A stretch of 64,000 bases of DNA, taken from Corbicula japonica (lineage: Eukaryota > Mollusca > Bivalvia > Venerida > Cyrenidae). The stretch lies in assembly GCA_038501625.1 (NCBI GenBank), contig JAZAYU010000113.1:1550001-1614000 (forward strand), written 5' to 3'. Every line of letters begins with the position of its first letter. The first letter of the stretch is position 1. Position numbers and translations under genes: made by a program. Below are positions 34,715-45,279 of the stretch, piece after piece. The notes beneath the pieces were generated by a model that had not been told where the DNA came from, did not search any database, and saw only the letters and a list, made by a program, of their open reading frames with translations.

Positions 34715-34821
34715 AGACGCTATTTCCTGAAACTTTGTTGAAATAAAATAAAACCTGAAAAAGTTGTAGAAACTTACAACTTGATCACGTGGAAATGATC
34801 AAACACAATTGGAAGCTGTTT

Positions 34822-36684
34822 AGAAAAAAATACCACAATTTGTATTAAGCAGATTTTCAGTGAACGTTAAGAATTATATGATGCGCCAGAAAAATAATAA
34901 GCAAGAAAGCATGATTACAGTTAAAAATTTTATATACTCAGTACATTTAAAAGTGTAGATTTTAATGTCATGTATTTTGAAGATTTTTCCATATTTACAA
35001 GATCTGATGCCTCAAGCAGAGTAGTCTTGAAAACCAGACTTACGAAATTTAATATATCGACGTCTTGATGCACGTGACTTGTTAAATTCCACAATTTGCA
35101 CTTGATTTAAATGTGTATTAAAATTTCGCAATTTTATTGCTATGTACGTGTGAGCAGTCGACCGATACACAGTAAAACATGTTTAAAGGCTTTGTGCCAA
35201 TCTGTATTAATGCCACGGCTTATTGTATTGCCGTTCTTACGTTTAGAATCGTATGCGTAATCTACAGCATGAAAGGCAGGGGCGCGTACAGCTGTTTTCA
35301 CACTCATTTTCTTAAAACAAAATAACATCAATATTTTAGACTAGCTATTCTTGTCTTCAGACATGTCGCCGATCAAACACATTAGGGATTGGGGGAAGAA
35401 ATTCATTTATTCATGTGGTCAGCCACAATAAACTCTTGCTGAGCTTCGACAAGCACTGACATAAATGGAATAAAATGCCCCAAGAACAAAGTCTTAGTAG
35501 CGTAACCTCCGTGTTGTAGGCCACTGGCTGGGAAGATGCTTCTTTGGACATTTACAAACAAGTATTTTCTGAAAAGCCTCGTCTGTCCCCGATTCATCTT
35601 GCGTTGTTTGCACTCTGGGACATAATGGAGGTTTTTATTATGTTACCCCTGAAATTTGAAGAAAAATATATGGATTGTAAATTCTATTTTAATTCAACAG
35701 TGTCGAATAAACAAACATATTATTTAAGAAAACTTGACAAAGATTTCACACCAGAAACTTACTTGTAGATGTTTATAAGCCAGCTTAGGGAAAGTTATAT
35801 GCTCTTACTAAGCTTTATAACAAAAAACATCATGAAACAGTTTTTATTTGCTTGAAATCACACCGGCAAAAGTATTATTTTAACAATAATATATTTTAAT
35901 ACATTTAAAATAGAATTAAAAATGAAAAATGGAAAATCCAAAGATTCAAATCTTCCCAGCTAAGGCCTACAAAACGGAGATTAAGCTACTACGACTTTAT
36001 TAATCGAATCAACGTCCCCCGACTTTTTTATCAAGAGCAGGAGAGTCTTTTAAATTAAATTACAAATGTAGTTTAAAAATGACCTTGCTTTTGGAAAATC
36101 ACAGTCGTTTTATGACTGTCTCTAATGTGGGTTCCTGTCATCATATCCCGAAAAACATGCTTATATAAAACTATAATAAGTATCAAAGCATTTGTGTTTG
36201 TTAAGTAAATATTCTAAAAGAACCGCATCGATATTTATTGCTGTCTGCAACAAAATATTTTTTTATTATAACAATGTCTAAACTATCTTATATTTCACCA
36301 GGTTTCAAATATAAAATACATTATTATAGGATATCTCGCCTGTATAAAATATATTAATATCATACCGGTGCCCAGATTCTTTACTTCATGACTAAAAGAC
36401 AAAAACACATTTCAATATCTACTCTTTTGAGATTGCGGAAACCGTAAGTCGTTTTAATACTCAGAAATCGAATTTTCAATCTAATGTTGCAAAAAAAACG
36501 CCCTGGTTTGTTTTTACACTACATTACACTAAAACTGGAAAAGTTCGTGTTTTGTATATAAACGTTTTAACTGTAGTTTCGCACATATGTTGTTTTCTGG
36601 CGCATCACTATAAGCACCATGTTCTCTATTTCATTTATAATCTTCAGAAAATCTGCTTTTTATACTAATTATGATATCTTTTCC
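34822..36684. mobile_element. 1.86-kb insertion within the right TIR
   Basis: Present only in the right repeat: left-repeat DNA is continuous where this sits. Its ends are inverted copies around AAGCAGATTTTC (~34847 and, reversed, ~36652) and subterminal GATGCGCCAGAAAA (~34879; reversed ~36598). Two minus-strand ORFs (35140-35331, 35403-35597) read plausibly in part but belong to no family I recognise; they may be remnants of one broken ORF. Confidence 0.65.
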
Positions 36685-37280
36685 AGTGTTTTGTTTCATA
36701 AATGCAAACGTTTCAAAGATTTAGCTAAGCAAGACTGTTTTGTTAAATAATACTTCTTTCTAAAAACTTCGTAGCTGATCATAAGAATTTAAACAAAGGA
36801 AATAAAATATCCATGTTTTATTGAAAAAAAAAATACAACGGGCTCGCTTGGAATATTCGCAAACTGATAGCTCGGATTGGCAAACAGTTTGCTTCTCAAA
36901 AATACAAGTGTTCCCTATCTCCAACGTCGCGGCCAGTGTTCCCTATCATTTTCCATTTTTGTCCTTTTTACATCAGTTGCATACAGAAACTGGATATGTC
37001 TGCACCGGTAACATTCAGTCTGTCGGGATATAACAAATAATTCATGCAACAATCAGCTCACTTGCGAAAACTTGCCAGAAGAACGATTTCATCAAGATCC
37101 AAGTGTACCCTATCACCGAGCAGTGCAACTGCCAAACACTGTACACGAAATACCGCATAAACCACAAAAGCTGGCAAAATTTGGAATACACCATGCAATC
37201 TGTCTTTGTATACGGGGTACTTTAGTGTTTATTTCATTTAAAATGGTCCAGGAATAAGCGAGAAACAAGTAAAAACATAC

Positions 37281-37314
37281 CTCGAACCGAGAGAATTTTT
37301 TGGTTGGCGGCCAT
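37281..37314 (-). other. candidate 5' mini-exon in right TIR
   Basis: Mirror of 13906-13939: same ATG, same 11 codons, donor GTATGT. Transcription from here would run inward (leftward). Confidence 0.4.
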
Positions 37315-37341
37315 GTTTTTATCACGTGATTCCCCACCCTG

Positions 37342-37560
37342 GAAATGATCCCGAATGAAGCAAGCGACAGGGCGGTAAAAACTTTCGCGCAAAATTCCAC
37401 ATCACTACAAAGTGGGAGGAGCTTGAAGATCAAATAATTGCGAACACCAAATACGTTAGAATTCAGTTTTTTTGTGATCTACAGCAAATGGAGAAGGCCA
37501 TCTCGGCCTTTGGCCACGCTCCATTTTCTCACCAAAAATGAACTCTAACATATACAAGGC
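37342..37560 (-). repeat. right half of the split target repeat
   Basis: Starts with the GAAAT target duplication. Reverse complement aligns with 23720-23935. Confidence 0.65.
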
Positions 37561-38650
37561 GGTATATTTAAATTAAATCAAGCACTTCACATTTTTATAC
37601 AAACTTCTTTGTGACATAGATCAATGTCACAACTCTACTTACAGTTTAACCCGACAGTCCTCACGTACTTTATAACGGGTGCGGTTGTCTGCGCGCACTT
37701 AAACACGAGTTCATTCCTTCCGTAATTTGATCTACCGGTTAAAATTCTTCAGTCATGATTACACTCGATATCGTGACTTTTTATGAAAAGATGGCGTTTG
37801 GATTTGCGGATCAAATTTACAAAAACCGTACAAAAAGAAAAAAAAGAGATATTTTGATTTTTGTTGGGAATACATAAGAAGACAATCATTTAAAGTAGGG
37901 GATGGCCTCCTTTTAAACGAACGAGTTTTGCAGTCAATTATAAAATTTAAAAAAAAGATTGGAATAAAACAAGTGCAGCTAATTCAAATTACTAGCAACA
38001 TTTGATTGAAAATTAATTGATTCCAATTAGATAGCATCTTTGTTTGAGGAAAGGCATGATCTGAATTCGAAAACTAATAAGGTAACGAAACCCGGATAAA
38101 CTGAACAGGCAAATGATGCTTCGAAATATATACAAGGTAAGTCAAGCGCACTTTATTATTAATCAGTTTAGTTATTTTTTGTCTATTACATTTTATTTCA
38201 AGTTCATGTGTTTTACATGCGTTTTACATAATAAATATAATAAGCTACATAATAAATGCGTGAAGTCCATGTATACATGACATATTTATTATGTAAAATA
38301 ATTATTTATTATTTACATATTGAATCGATATTTGATGTTTTTCATTTGGGTATGGAAAACAGTTGGATTGTTGAAAGTACGCGAGAAGCCCGAAACAGTA
38401 AATACTTTTATTAATTCATAAATGATAAGAAGAATTGGTGATATAACGTCTTTTTCGAACGGCTGTTGGAACAGCCACGTTGACAACAAAGTGAATGACG
38501 ACACGTTTTTCGCAGCAACTCGTAGCAAAACGTGAGTGCTTGGCGACGTCACACGGCAAAATATTGTGCAACGTTCAATAAATTGTGAACGCATCTATTG
38601 AAGTCACGCCTTTTAAATTAATACGTCACACTATTCCCCATTAGAAATTA
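37561..38650. other. no gene recognised
   Basis: Holds a small inverted repeat TTTACATAATAAATAT / ATATTTATTATGTAAA (~38223 and ~38281), and at 38103-38155 a segment (GGCAAATGATGCT, AAGGTAAG) that recurs at ~59508-59555. Confidence 0.4.
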
Positions 38651-38795
38651 TTATTCGTTAGATAAATAAGCCTTCATCGCAGAGGACGAAGTTGAAATTT
38701 GTTTCATTTTGAGTTTTCTTAAAACAATTTTTGGACTAACAAAAGGGTCTTTTACATTGAAAATTCTACGTCTAGTCATAAAAAGTTTCCTTTCC
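38651..38795 (-). CDS. candidate C-terminal exon, unknown protein
   Basis: On the minus strand a good acceptor (TTTATTTTCAG) precedes a frame of ~47 codons ending TAA. The product is basic and not obviously low-complexity (MTRRRIFNVKDPFVSPKIVL, then a Ser-rich end). No family recognised and no partner exon assigned. Confidence 0.35.
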
Positions 38796-39269
38796 CTGAA
38801 AATAAATATATGAAAAAAGGCTATAAAGGAAAATATACAATGTGTAAACAGATAATTGTAACTACAGCACTGTTTATTTACATATTTCGCAAATGTCGGT
38901 CTTGAATAAAACCGGAAGAACATTTTATAATGAAATAATCATATCAGGAATTGCTTCATGTAAATCCAGCAAACACAGTAATTTTTATGAGAAATCGCGT
39001 ATTATATCATTGAAAATGCACATTTTCAGGTGTCGACACACAACCTGTCATATTTTACTAATTACAGTCTTTCGACTTCTGAATTTGTTTTAGGAAGAAA
39101 AGCATAAAAAATTATTTATTAAATTATTTACAATGGAGAGCAGTTTTCTTTCTTATAAACTCATTTAAGACTGTTCTAATTGTGAGCCTATGTTAAAAGT
39201 AAATGGTAATGAATTGTTTCAAGAAAACAGCTGAAAACATAAACAGTACATAGAATAATTTTTTCTAAG
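38796..39269. other. no gene recognised
   Basis: AT-rich; the ORF at 38893-39093 lacks support. Confidence 0.35.
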
Positions 39270-39493
39270 GATACGTGGTTCTTTTCAAACCCTTTCTTGT
39301 GTTAGCGATGAAACGAAACTGGCGTACTTGTAAAAACCGATTAGCTTTATGGGAGTGTAAAAAAGCATGTATTTTTTCAGAGATTGACCATTTGCGACGG
39401 TGTTGGCATGCGCAGTTCGTGGAGGAAGGCGTTAGTTTGGGTTGTCATTTCAGCGACTGTATTGACGATTTGTCTAAATATGATATTATTGGG
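39270..39493 (+). CDS. candidate exon encoding a Cys-rich segment, unknown protein
   Basis: Acceptor-like TTTTTTCTAAG ends at 39269 and a consensus donor GTAAGT starts at 39494. The open frame contains an ATG at 39308 and six or seven cysteines (TCKNRLALWECKKACIF, RRCWHAQF, LGCHFSDCIDDL). The mixed composition and strong donor make it one of the better exon candidates. It could be a first exon starting at 39308 or an internal exon from 39270. No domain recognised. Confidence 0.45.
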
Positions 39494-39779
39494 TAAGTAG
39501 GTGCCTTTTTTAAAGATAAAATGCAGTTTTTGTGCTATATGTACAAAATTGTAGTTTTAAGTTTATCTCTTTACAAAATAAACCAAACATTGTGGGCCAA
39601 AATCATATGCACGTAACCTCGGGTTCTCACGTTCGTTAATTATTTAAAAGAAAAACAAACACATATGACCATCCTATGTGGTATGACTAATAACGGTTAT
39701 GCTAATGACCGAGTAGTTTTGAAAGCTAAAACATCTGTACCATCCGATTACCATGTCAAATATGCATATCATGAATAGT

Positions 39780-41000
39780 CACCTCCTAAGGGCACAGCCT
39801 CTCCACACAGTCAAAACTCGACAGGTTACCACCTGGTCATTGGCAACACAATTTGCCTCTGTGGGGTTTAAACCAGGTTCTAAAATTCACTTACCTCACA
39901 CCTCCCCCGAACAGGTTCTCACATGAATAAACAAGTGCAAGCTATCTTGGTGAATTAGCTTCAATCCACCCATTAACAAAAGCAAACAAACATATACAAC
40001 ATAAAAGCACTGTAAAGCAGAAAGGTGGGCGTTACTCAATGTCCTTACTGAGATCATAGCACCTAGTGTCTGTCTAATCAGCAAGAATACAATGACGTGT
40101 ATAAATTAAAACAGATCGAGCTTCTAGGTTCTTTAACTAAATTCCGCTTTAAACTCTTAAATCCATGCCGCTGTTGTACAAACAAACAGGTAAGTATAAC
40201 GATTAAGGGCTTGCCACACTCCTCCCAATCCTGTTCATCGATAAAAATAAAATTCTCAAAATCTGAATAATGGCAACATGCCGTTCAATCAAACTTGGCA
40301 CAAATGAATGTTACCTTTGTATCTTTATTTTGCATACAGTAAGACACGTTAGAAAAGTAAAGAAAACAAGCTAGACCTTAAAATTCCTTAAAATTCTGTT
40401 TACCTAAATTCACAAAAACTAAGCGCATACAAAACATAATTTTAAATTCCCACGTGAGCGCAACGTTACTGACAAGAAAATGTTGTTTACTCTGTAATAA
40501 TTTTTCAACTACTTAAAGAAAAATCAGTGATTGTCATCCGTTTACGCGACCAGGAAGCAACCAGGAAATTGAAGGTCAAACACACTTTTACTAATATTTC
40601 GTAAAGTTTACATAATAATTATGTAATAATTTGTTGTCAGTATCATATAACTCATGTGGGAATTTAAAATGATGTTCTGTGTTGTTTAGTTTCTGTGAAT
40701 ACTATGTAAAAAGAAATTGAGGGAATTTTAAGATCTCCCTATTTTTCTTTACTTTCCTTTACGTGTCTTACCATATGCAAAATAAAAATACATTAATAAC
40801 ATACATTTGTGCAAAGTTTCATTTAACGGCATTTTGCCGTTATTGAGATTTTGATAATTTTCATTTTATCGATTTACAGGATTGGGAGGAGTAAGGTAAG
40901 CCCTTAACTGTAAATGGGTTAACCACCAATGTCACAGAGCACGTTATTTACAGATGGTTTCTACAAATAACGTAGATTTTATTTTTCTTTAGTAATAAGT
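39780..41000 (-). repeat. dispersed repeat family A, copy split by a transposon
   Basis: Reverse-orientation copy of the family seen at 48122 and 62930 (CAGCCTCTCCACACAGTC, GGTTTAAACCAGGTTCTA, CAGGTTCTCAC, GTTACTCAATGTCCTTACTG). It is interrupted at 40203-40907 by the TTAA element and resumes ACTGTAAATGGGTTAACCACC. Confidence 0.7.
40207..40903. mobile_element. 697-bp foldback transposon with TTAA duplication
   Basis: Long inverted arms of ~300 bp (GGGCTTGCCACACTCCTCCC at the left, its inverted relative at the right) flanked by TTAA on both sides (40203-40206, 40904-40907). It sits in a family-A repeat whose intact form reads gatcaactg at this point. TTAA targeting suggests piggyBac- or Kolobok-type mobilisation (inference). 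Confidence 0.75.
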
Positions 41001-41998
41001 TTAGAACTTTCGTATAACGAAAACAGTTAAAGTTTCAGCGAACTCGTTATATTAACATGAATATTCTGCCGCGTTCGTATTGAAATGTAAATTAAAATAT
41101 ATGTTCTCAAATGATAACGTTGTACGAGTAGTTATAATATAAAGCGAGTTTTGTCGTCGGATGAATATAATGTATTTAGGGGTAGAGCTAAGTAAATAAT
41201 ATCCACTCCGTTTATGTGTCGCAATAATATTTAATGTGAAGTAACAAAAACACAAAGTTCACAAAGAAAAGGTTAATCCAAATTATTAAATAATCACAAA
41301 GTAAGAAACACTAAGTCACGAAGTTATCACAGTAAGAATTAATCCTAGCTTACAAGAGAATTAAATTAAGTCACTAAGTTTGAAGTGTCACTGAGTTGTA
41401 TGTTGTATGTGAATGTTGTATCATGATTTAAATGAAATAAAATGCATATTATATACCCGTTGAGGCATCAGATAAAATATTAATTGCTTATCAGAAAGGA
41501 AATCATTAACACATTTAAGATAAGAAGGAAATAAATAACAATAGTGGAAAATGATTATGTCAAAGTGTCAGTAAAGTGTCAATATCTTAATTGAACTTAT
41601 ATCTGTAATCAGCAATAGATCTTTTAAATGACTTGATCAGTTGATATGACAGAGATGCTTTAAGAAATCAAAATTTAAAAATAAATTCTTAAATTTTACT
41701 ACATAAAAGTTACAGTTACATTGAATGAATAAACAATGTAGTTTGATTGTAAAAGGTAGATGCATGACATAAGTTACGTAAATATTTTTTCATTGCTTAC
41801 AATTTTGTTTTTGTTAATGTAAACAGACCTATGTTATAAATAGGCTTTTCCCCTCTTCGATAGTTTCCGAATTCAAATCTATGTAAATCTATGTGTACAT
41901 GAAAGAAAAAAAACACTAAAACTTTGTTTTCGTGTAAAAAAGTGATGTTATTGAAATTGTTGTTGGTTGTTTTTTTCTATCATTATTTTTCTTTTAAA
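41001..41998. other. no gene recognised
   Basis: AT-rich, with a loose repetition of CACTAAGTCACGAAGT-like words at 41295-41400. Confidence 0.4.
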
Positions 41999-42139
41999 GT
42001 TATCATAAATGCTAGGCTGGGATTGGTGTTTGAATGTGTTAATGACAACTGCTTTTAGAAAATGTTTGGGACAAAATCCCGGTGCAATGATAGTGAGATA
42101 GTAGTTGTGCACAAATCCTAGCCTAGCATTTATGATAAC
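41999..42139. mobile_element. 141-bp hairpin MITE
   Basis: GTTATCATAAATGCTAGGCT at the left and its near-perfect inverse at the right (25-bp arms) enclose ~90 bp. No ORF and no clear target duplication. Confidence 0.65.
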
Positions 42140-42843
42140 CTAATAAAGTACTTACAAAAATGTAATAAAGAAAAGTAATGATCGTAAAATTAAAGCCAAC
42201 AACAATGTCAATAACAAATTTTTGAACGAAAACAACATTTTAGTGCTTTTTGCTTACACTTAAATTTACACATATAGATTACAGGCGCGTAGGAGCAGGG
42301 GCCGCAGGAGCTGCGGTCGCGGCCCCAATATTTCGGCAAGTCGAGGCCCCGGCGTCCAAGACTTCAAAATAGGGTTTCTTTGGCGATTATGCAATGATAT
42401 AAACAGTAATATCGTGTCATAAGATCGTCGTTTTTACCTGAAAATCGTTAGCGACACACAGTCAAGTGTCAACGTCAAGGCAAAGTATGGTGATGTGTCG
42501 CGGGATTGCCTCACGGTGTTAAAGCAACGGTTGAGTAAGGAGCAAATCCCAGTTAAATGTACTGAAATAAGTAGCACGAAACAATGTCTTATCAAAGACC
42601 ATAATCGGCAAAGTTTAAGAAAGCGCTCAAAATTGTATAATATTTTATTTCATAAAATTAACATCATTTCCGGAGGAATATTTTGTAAATATGGATATGA
42701 CACTATTACTGATGCATCTTTTGTTATCTGATCTTTGAACAAGTATTACTTTTGCATATAAATTTGAAAGAAGAGACGTCTAATTTACGAACCGTGATTT
42801 TAATGTTGATTGCAGAAGTTCAGTACTCGAATATGATGATTAA
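42140..42843. other. no gene recognised
   Basis: Contains a short GC-rich patch (42285-42350, ggccgcaggagctgcggtcg, a perfect-looking hairpin). The ORF at 42495-42731 starts at GTG and lacks support. Confidence 0.35.
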
Positions 42844-43170
42844 GGGCTTGCCACACTCCTCCCAACCCTATTCATCGATAAAATGAAAGTTATCAAAATT
42901 CAGTAATGGCAAAATGCCGTTCAATGAAACTTTGCATAAATGAATGTTACTTTATTTTGCATACAGTAAGACACGTAAGAAAAGTAAAGAAACAAAGCTA
43001 GACCTAAAAAATCCTTGAATTCTTTTTACAGAAATTCACAAAAACTAAGCGATACAGAAAATAATTTTAAATTCCCACGTGAGCGCAATGATACCGACAA
43101 GAAAATGTTGTGTACTTTGTAAAAAAACTTTTAACTACTAAAAGAGAAATCAGTGATTGTCATCACAAAC
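42844..43170 (+). mobile_element. single arm of the TTAA foldback element
   Basis: Preceded by TTAA (42840-42843); starts GGGCTTGCCACACTCCTCCC and follows the left arm of 40207-40903 for ~325 bp (CATACAGTAAGACACG, AATTCCCACGTGAGCGCAA), then stops. The second arm is missing. Confidence 0.7.
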
Positions 43171-43449
43171 AATCACGCATCCCTCAAATTTTCGACAAAA
43201 AATGCTTGTCAAATTCTTTCTTGCACGCCTAACAAAATATTAAAGAAACGTTTCAATTGAAACTCAAACCTCATAAGTACATTAAAGGGTTTTGTATAAA
43301 CTACGCTACGTAAATTGAATACTTCTTTGTAAATTTATACTATTAAATTTGAATTTTTAGACACGTGTCATATATCAAGAAAAATTATACATAATGATTA
43401 ATAACTTAAGTCACAACCGTGTCGATAACTTTCATGGTTTATTTTTTAA

Positions 43450-43795
43450 ATACAGGGCTTCTTAAATCCGTACTAAAACATGTACAGTTTACTCGGATCA
43501 GATAATAATACCAAATAAATTCTTCCCACCTGATAAATCAGTACTTCCCACTTTATAAGTCCGTTCCAGTACAGGTATAGTGCACTGGCATCAGATATTT
43601 CCACCTAAAAAGCCCGTACTTGTACAGGGCAACGAACCAGATATTTCCAAACAATTATTCCATATTTGTAATGTACAGGACATTCGAACAAGGTTCCACC
43701 AAATGAATCCGTACGTGTGCAGTGCGCGCGTATCAGATATTCCAACCTAATAAATCAGTACATGTATAGGGTACTCGGATCAAATTGTTACAACA
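43450..43795 (+). repeat. degenerate 55-70-bp tandem repeat
   Basis: About six diverged units with AAATCCGTAC, ATGTACAGGGTACTCGGATC and AGATATTTCCACC landmarks. Confidence 0.55.
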
Positions 43796-43924
43796 GTTTT
43801 TTTAACAAATGACTAAAACGAAACATTTATATTTGTTTAGGAATCCATACAAGAAGTCTGTCACGTGAAGTTTATTGCCAGAAAAAAGTCATTGACAATG
43901 TCACGAAACTTGTCGGCGTTAATA

Positions 43925-45271
43925 ACTCTAGCGTTCCAGGCATGAAGGTAGATATCGGAGTCACTGCATCTAGCGTTCCTGGCATGAAAGTCGGTGGCGG
44001 AGTAGCAGCATCTAGCATTCCTGGCATGAAAGTCGGTGGCGCAGTCACTGCCTCTAGCGTTCCAGGCATGAAAGTGGGCGGCGGAGTCACTGCCTCTAGC
44101 GTTCCTGGCATGAAAGTCGGTGGCGGAGTAGCAGCATCTAGCATTCCAGGCATGAAAGTCGGTGGCGGAGTCACTGCCTCTAGCGTTCCAGGCATGGAAG
44201 TCGGTGGAGGAGTCACTGCCTCTAGCGTTCCAGGCATGAAAGTCGGTGGCGGAGTCACTGCCTCTAGCGTTCCAGTCATGAAGGTTGGTGACGGAGTAAC
44301 TGCCTCTAGCGTTCCAGTCATGAAGCTAGGTGGCAGAGTCACTGCCTCTAGCGTTCAGGTCATGAAGGTAGGTGGCAGAGTAACTGCCTCTAGTGTTTCA
44401 AGCATGAAGGTAGGTAGCGGAGTCACTGACTCGAGCATTCCAAGCATATTGGTGGGTGGCGGAGTCCCAGCCTCTAGCGTTCCAGGCATGAAAGTGGGAG
44501 GCGGAGTCACTGCCTGTAACGTTCCAGTCATAAAGGCATGTGGCGGAATCACTTCCTTTAGCGTTCCGGGCATGACGGTGGGTTGCGGAGTCACTGCCTC
44601 TAGCGTTCCAGTCATGAAGGTAGGTGGCGGAGTCACTGCCTCTAGCGTTCCAGGCATGAAGGTGGCTGGCTAAGTCACTGCCTCTAGCGTTCCAGGCATG
44701 AAGGTGGCTGGCTAAGTCACTGCCTCTAGCGTTCCTGTCATAAAGGTAGGTGGCGGAGTTATTGCCTCTAGCGTTCCAGTCATTAAGGTAGGTGGCGGAG
44801 TCACAGCTTCTAGCGTTCCAGGCATAAAGGTAGGTGGCGGAGTCAATGCCTCAAGCATTCCAAGCATGAGCTGGGTGGCGGAGTAACTGCCTCTAACATT
44901 TCAGGAATGAAGGTGGGGGCGGATTCACTTCCTCTAGCGTTCCGGGCATGACAGTAGGTGCCGAGTCACTGTCTAGCGTTACAGGCATAAAAGTGGTTGA
45001 TGGTGTCACTGCCTCTCTCGTTACAGGCATAAAATTGGGTGGCGGATTCGCAGCATCTAGCGTTCCAGGCAGACACTGCCTCTAACGTTCCAGTCATGAA
45101 AGTAGGTGGTGGAAACTTCCTCTAGCGTTCCGTGCATGACGGTGGGTGGCGGAGTCACTGCCTCTAGCGTTTTAGGCATGAATGTGGTTGTCGGAGTCAC
45201 TTTCTCTTGCGTTCCAGTAATGAAGATAGGTGGCGGAGTCACTGCCTCTAGCGTTCAAGTCATAAAGGTGG
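43925..45271 (+). repeat. 42-bp minisatellite, left part (~32 units)
   Basis: Unit resembles GCATGAAGGTGGGTGGCGGA followed by GTCACTGCCTCTAGCGTTCCAG. Because 42 is a multiple of three, long frames open on both strands (plus 43942-44673, minus 43872-44342 and 44355-44657), but stops occur (for example GGCTAAG at ~44669) and unit length drifts after 44870. It is one array with 47533-48070, split by a transposon. Confidence 0.85.
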
Positions 45272-45279
45272 GTGCCGGA

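Larger units (their letters stand above)
13879..37341. mobile_element. 23.5-kb element with long terminal inverted repeats and 5-bp target duplication
   Basis: Left end CAGGGTGGGGAATCACGTGA at 13879 and right end at 37341 are exact inverted copies, and the similarity runs inward for about 1.75 kb on the left (to ~15650). Both sides are flanked by GAAAT (13874-13878 and 37342-37346). A diverged copy of the unoccupied site, reading GATC ATTTC ATT, lies at ~23931, and both outer flanks align with its two sides, so the 5-bp duplication is real. The ~18-kb interior has no recognisable transposase or other known gene, only SINE/MITE copies, microsatellites and weak exon candidates. The 5-bp duplication with a CAGGG end does not fit hAT (8 bp), Polinton (6 bp), piggyBac (TTAA) or Transib (CACAATG-like end). 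It may be a non-autonomous or decayed giant transposon of an unnamed group. Confidence 0.7.
33700..37341 (-). repeat. right terminal inverted repeat of the giant element, with insertion
   Basis: Reverse complement of the left repeat, running from ~33700 (ACATTTTATTCA region) through the palindromes (34222-34714) to the terminus at 37341. It is longer than the left copy only because of the 1.86-kb insertion at 34822-36684. Confidence 0.8.

Noticed and set aside
13879..37341. Polinton/Maverick identity
   Set aside because: No polymerase, integrase, capsid or ATPase ORF; termini do not start with AG and the duplication is 5, not 6 bp.
43872..44673. Open frames on both strands (MKVGGGVTASSVPG-type repeats)
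   Set aside because: The 42-bp minisatellite opens any frame; stops, drift and lack of start context argue against a protein.
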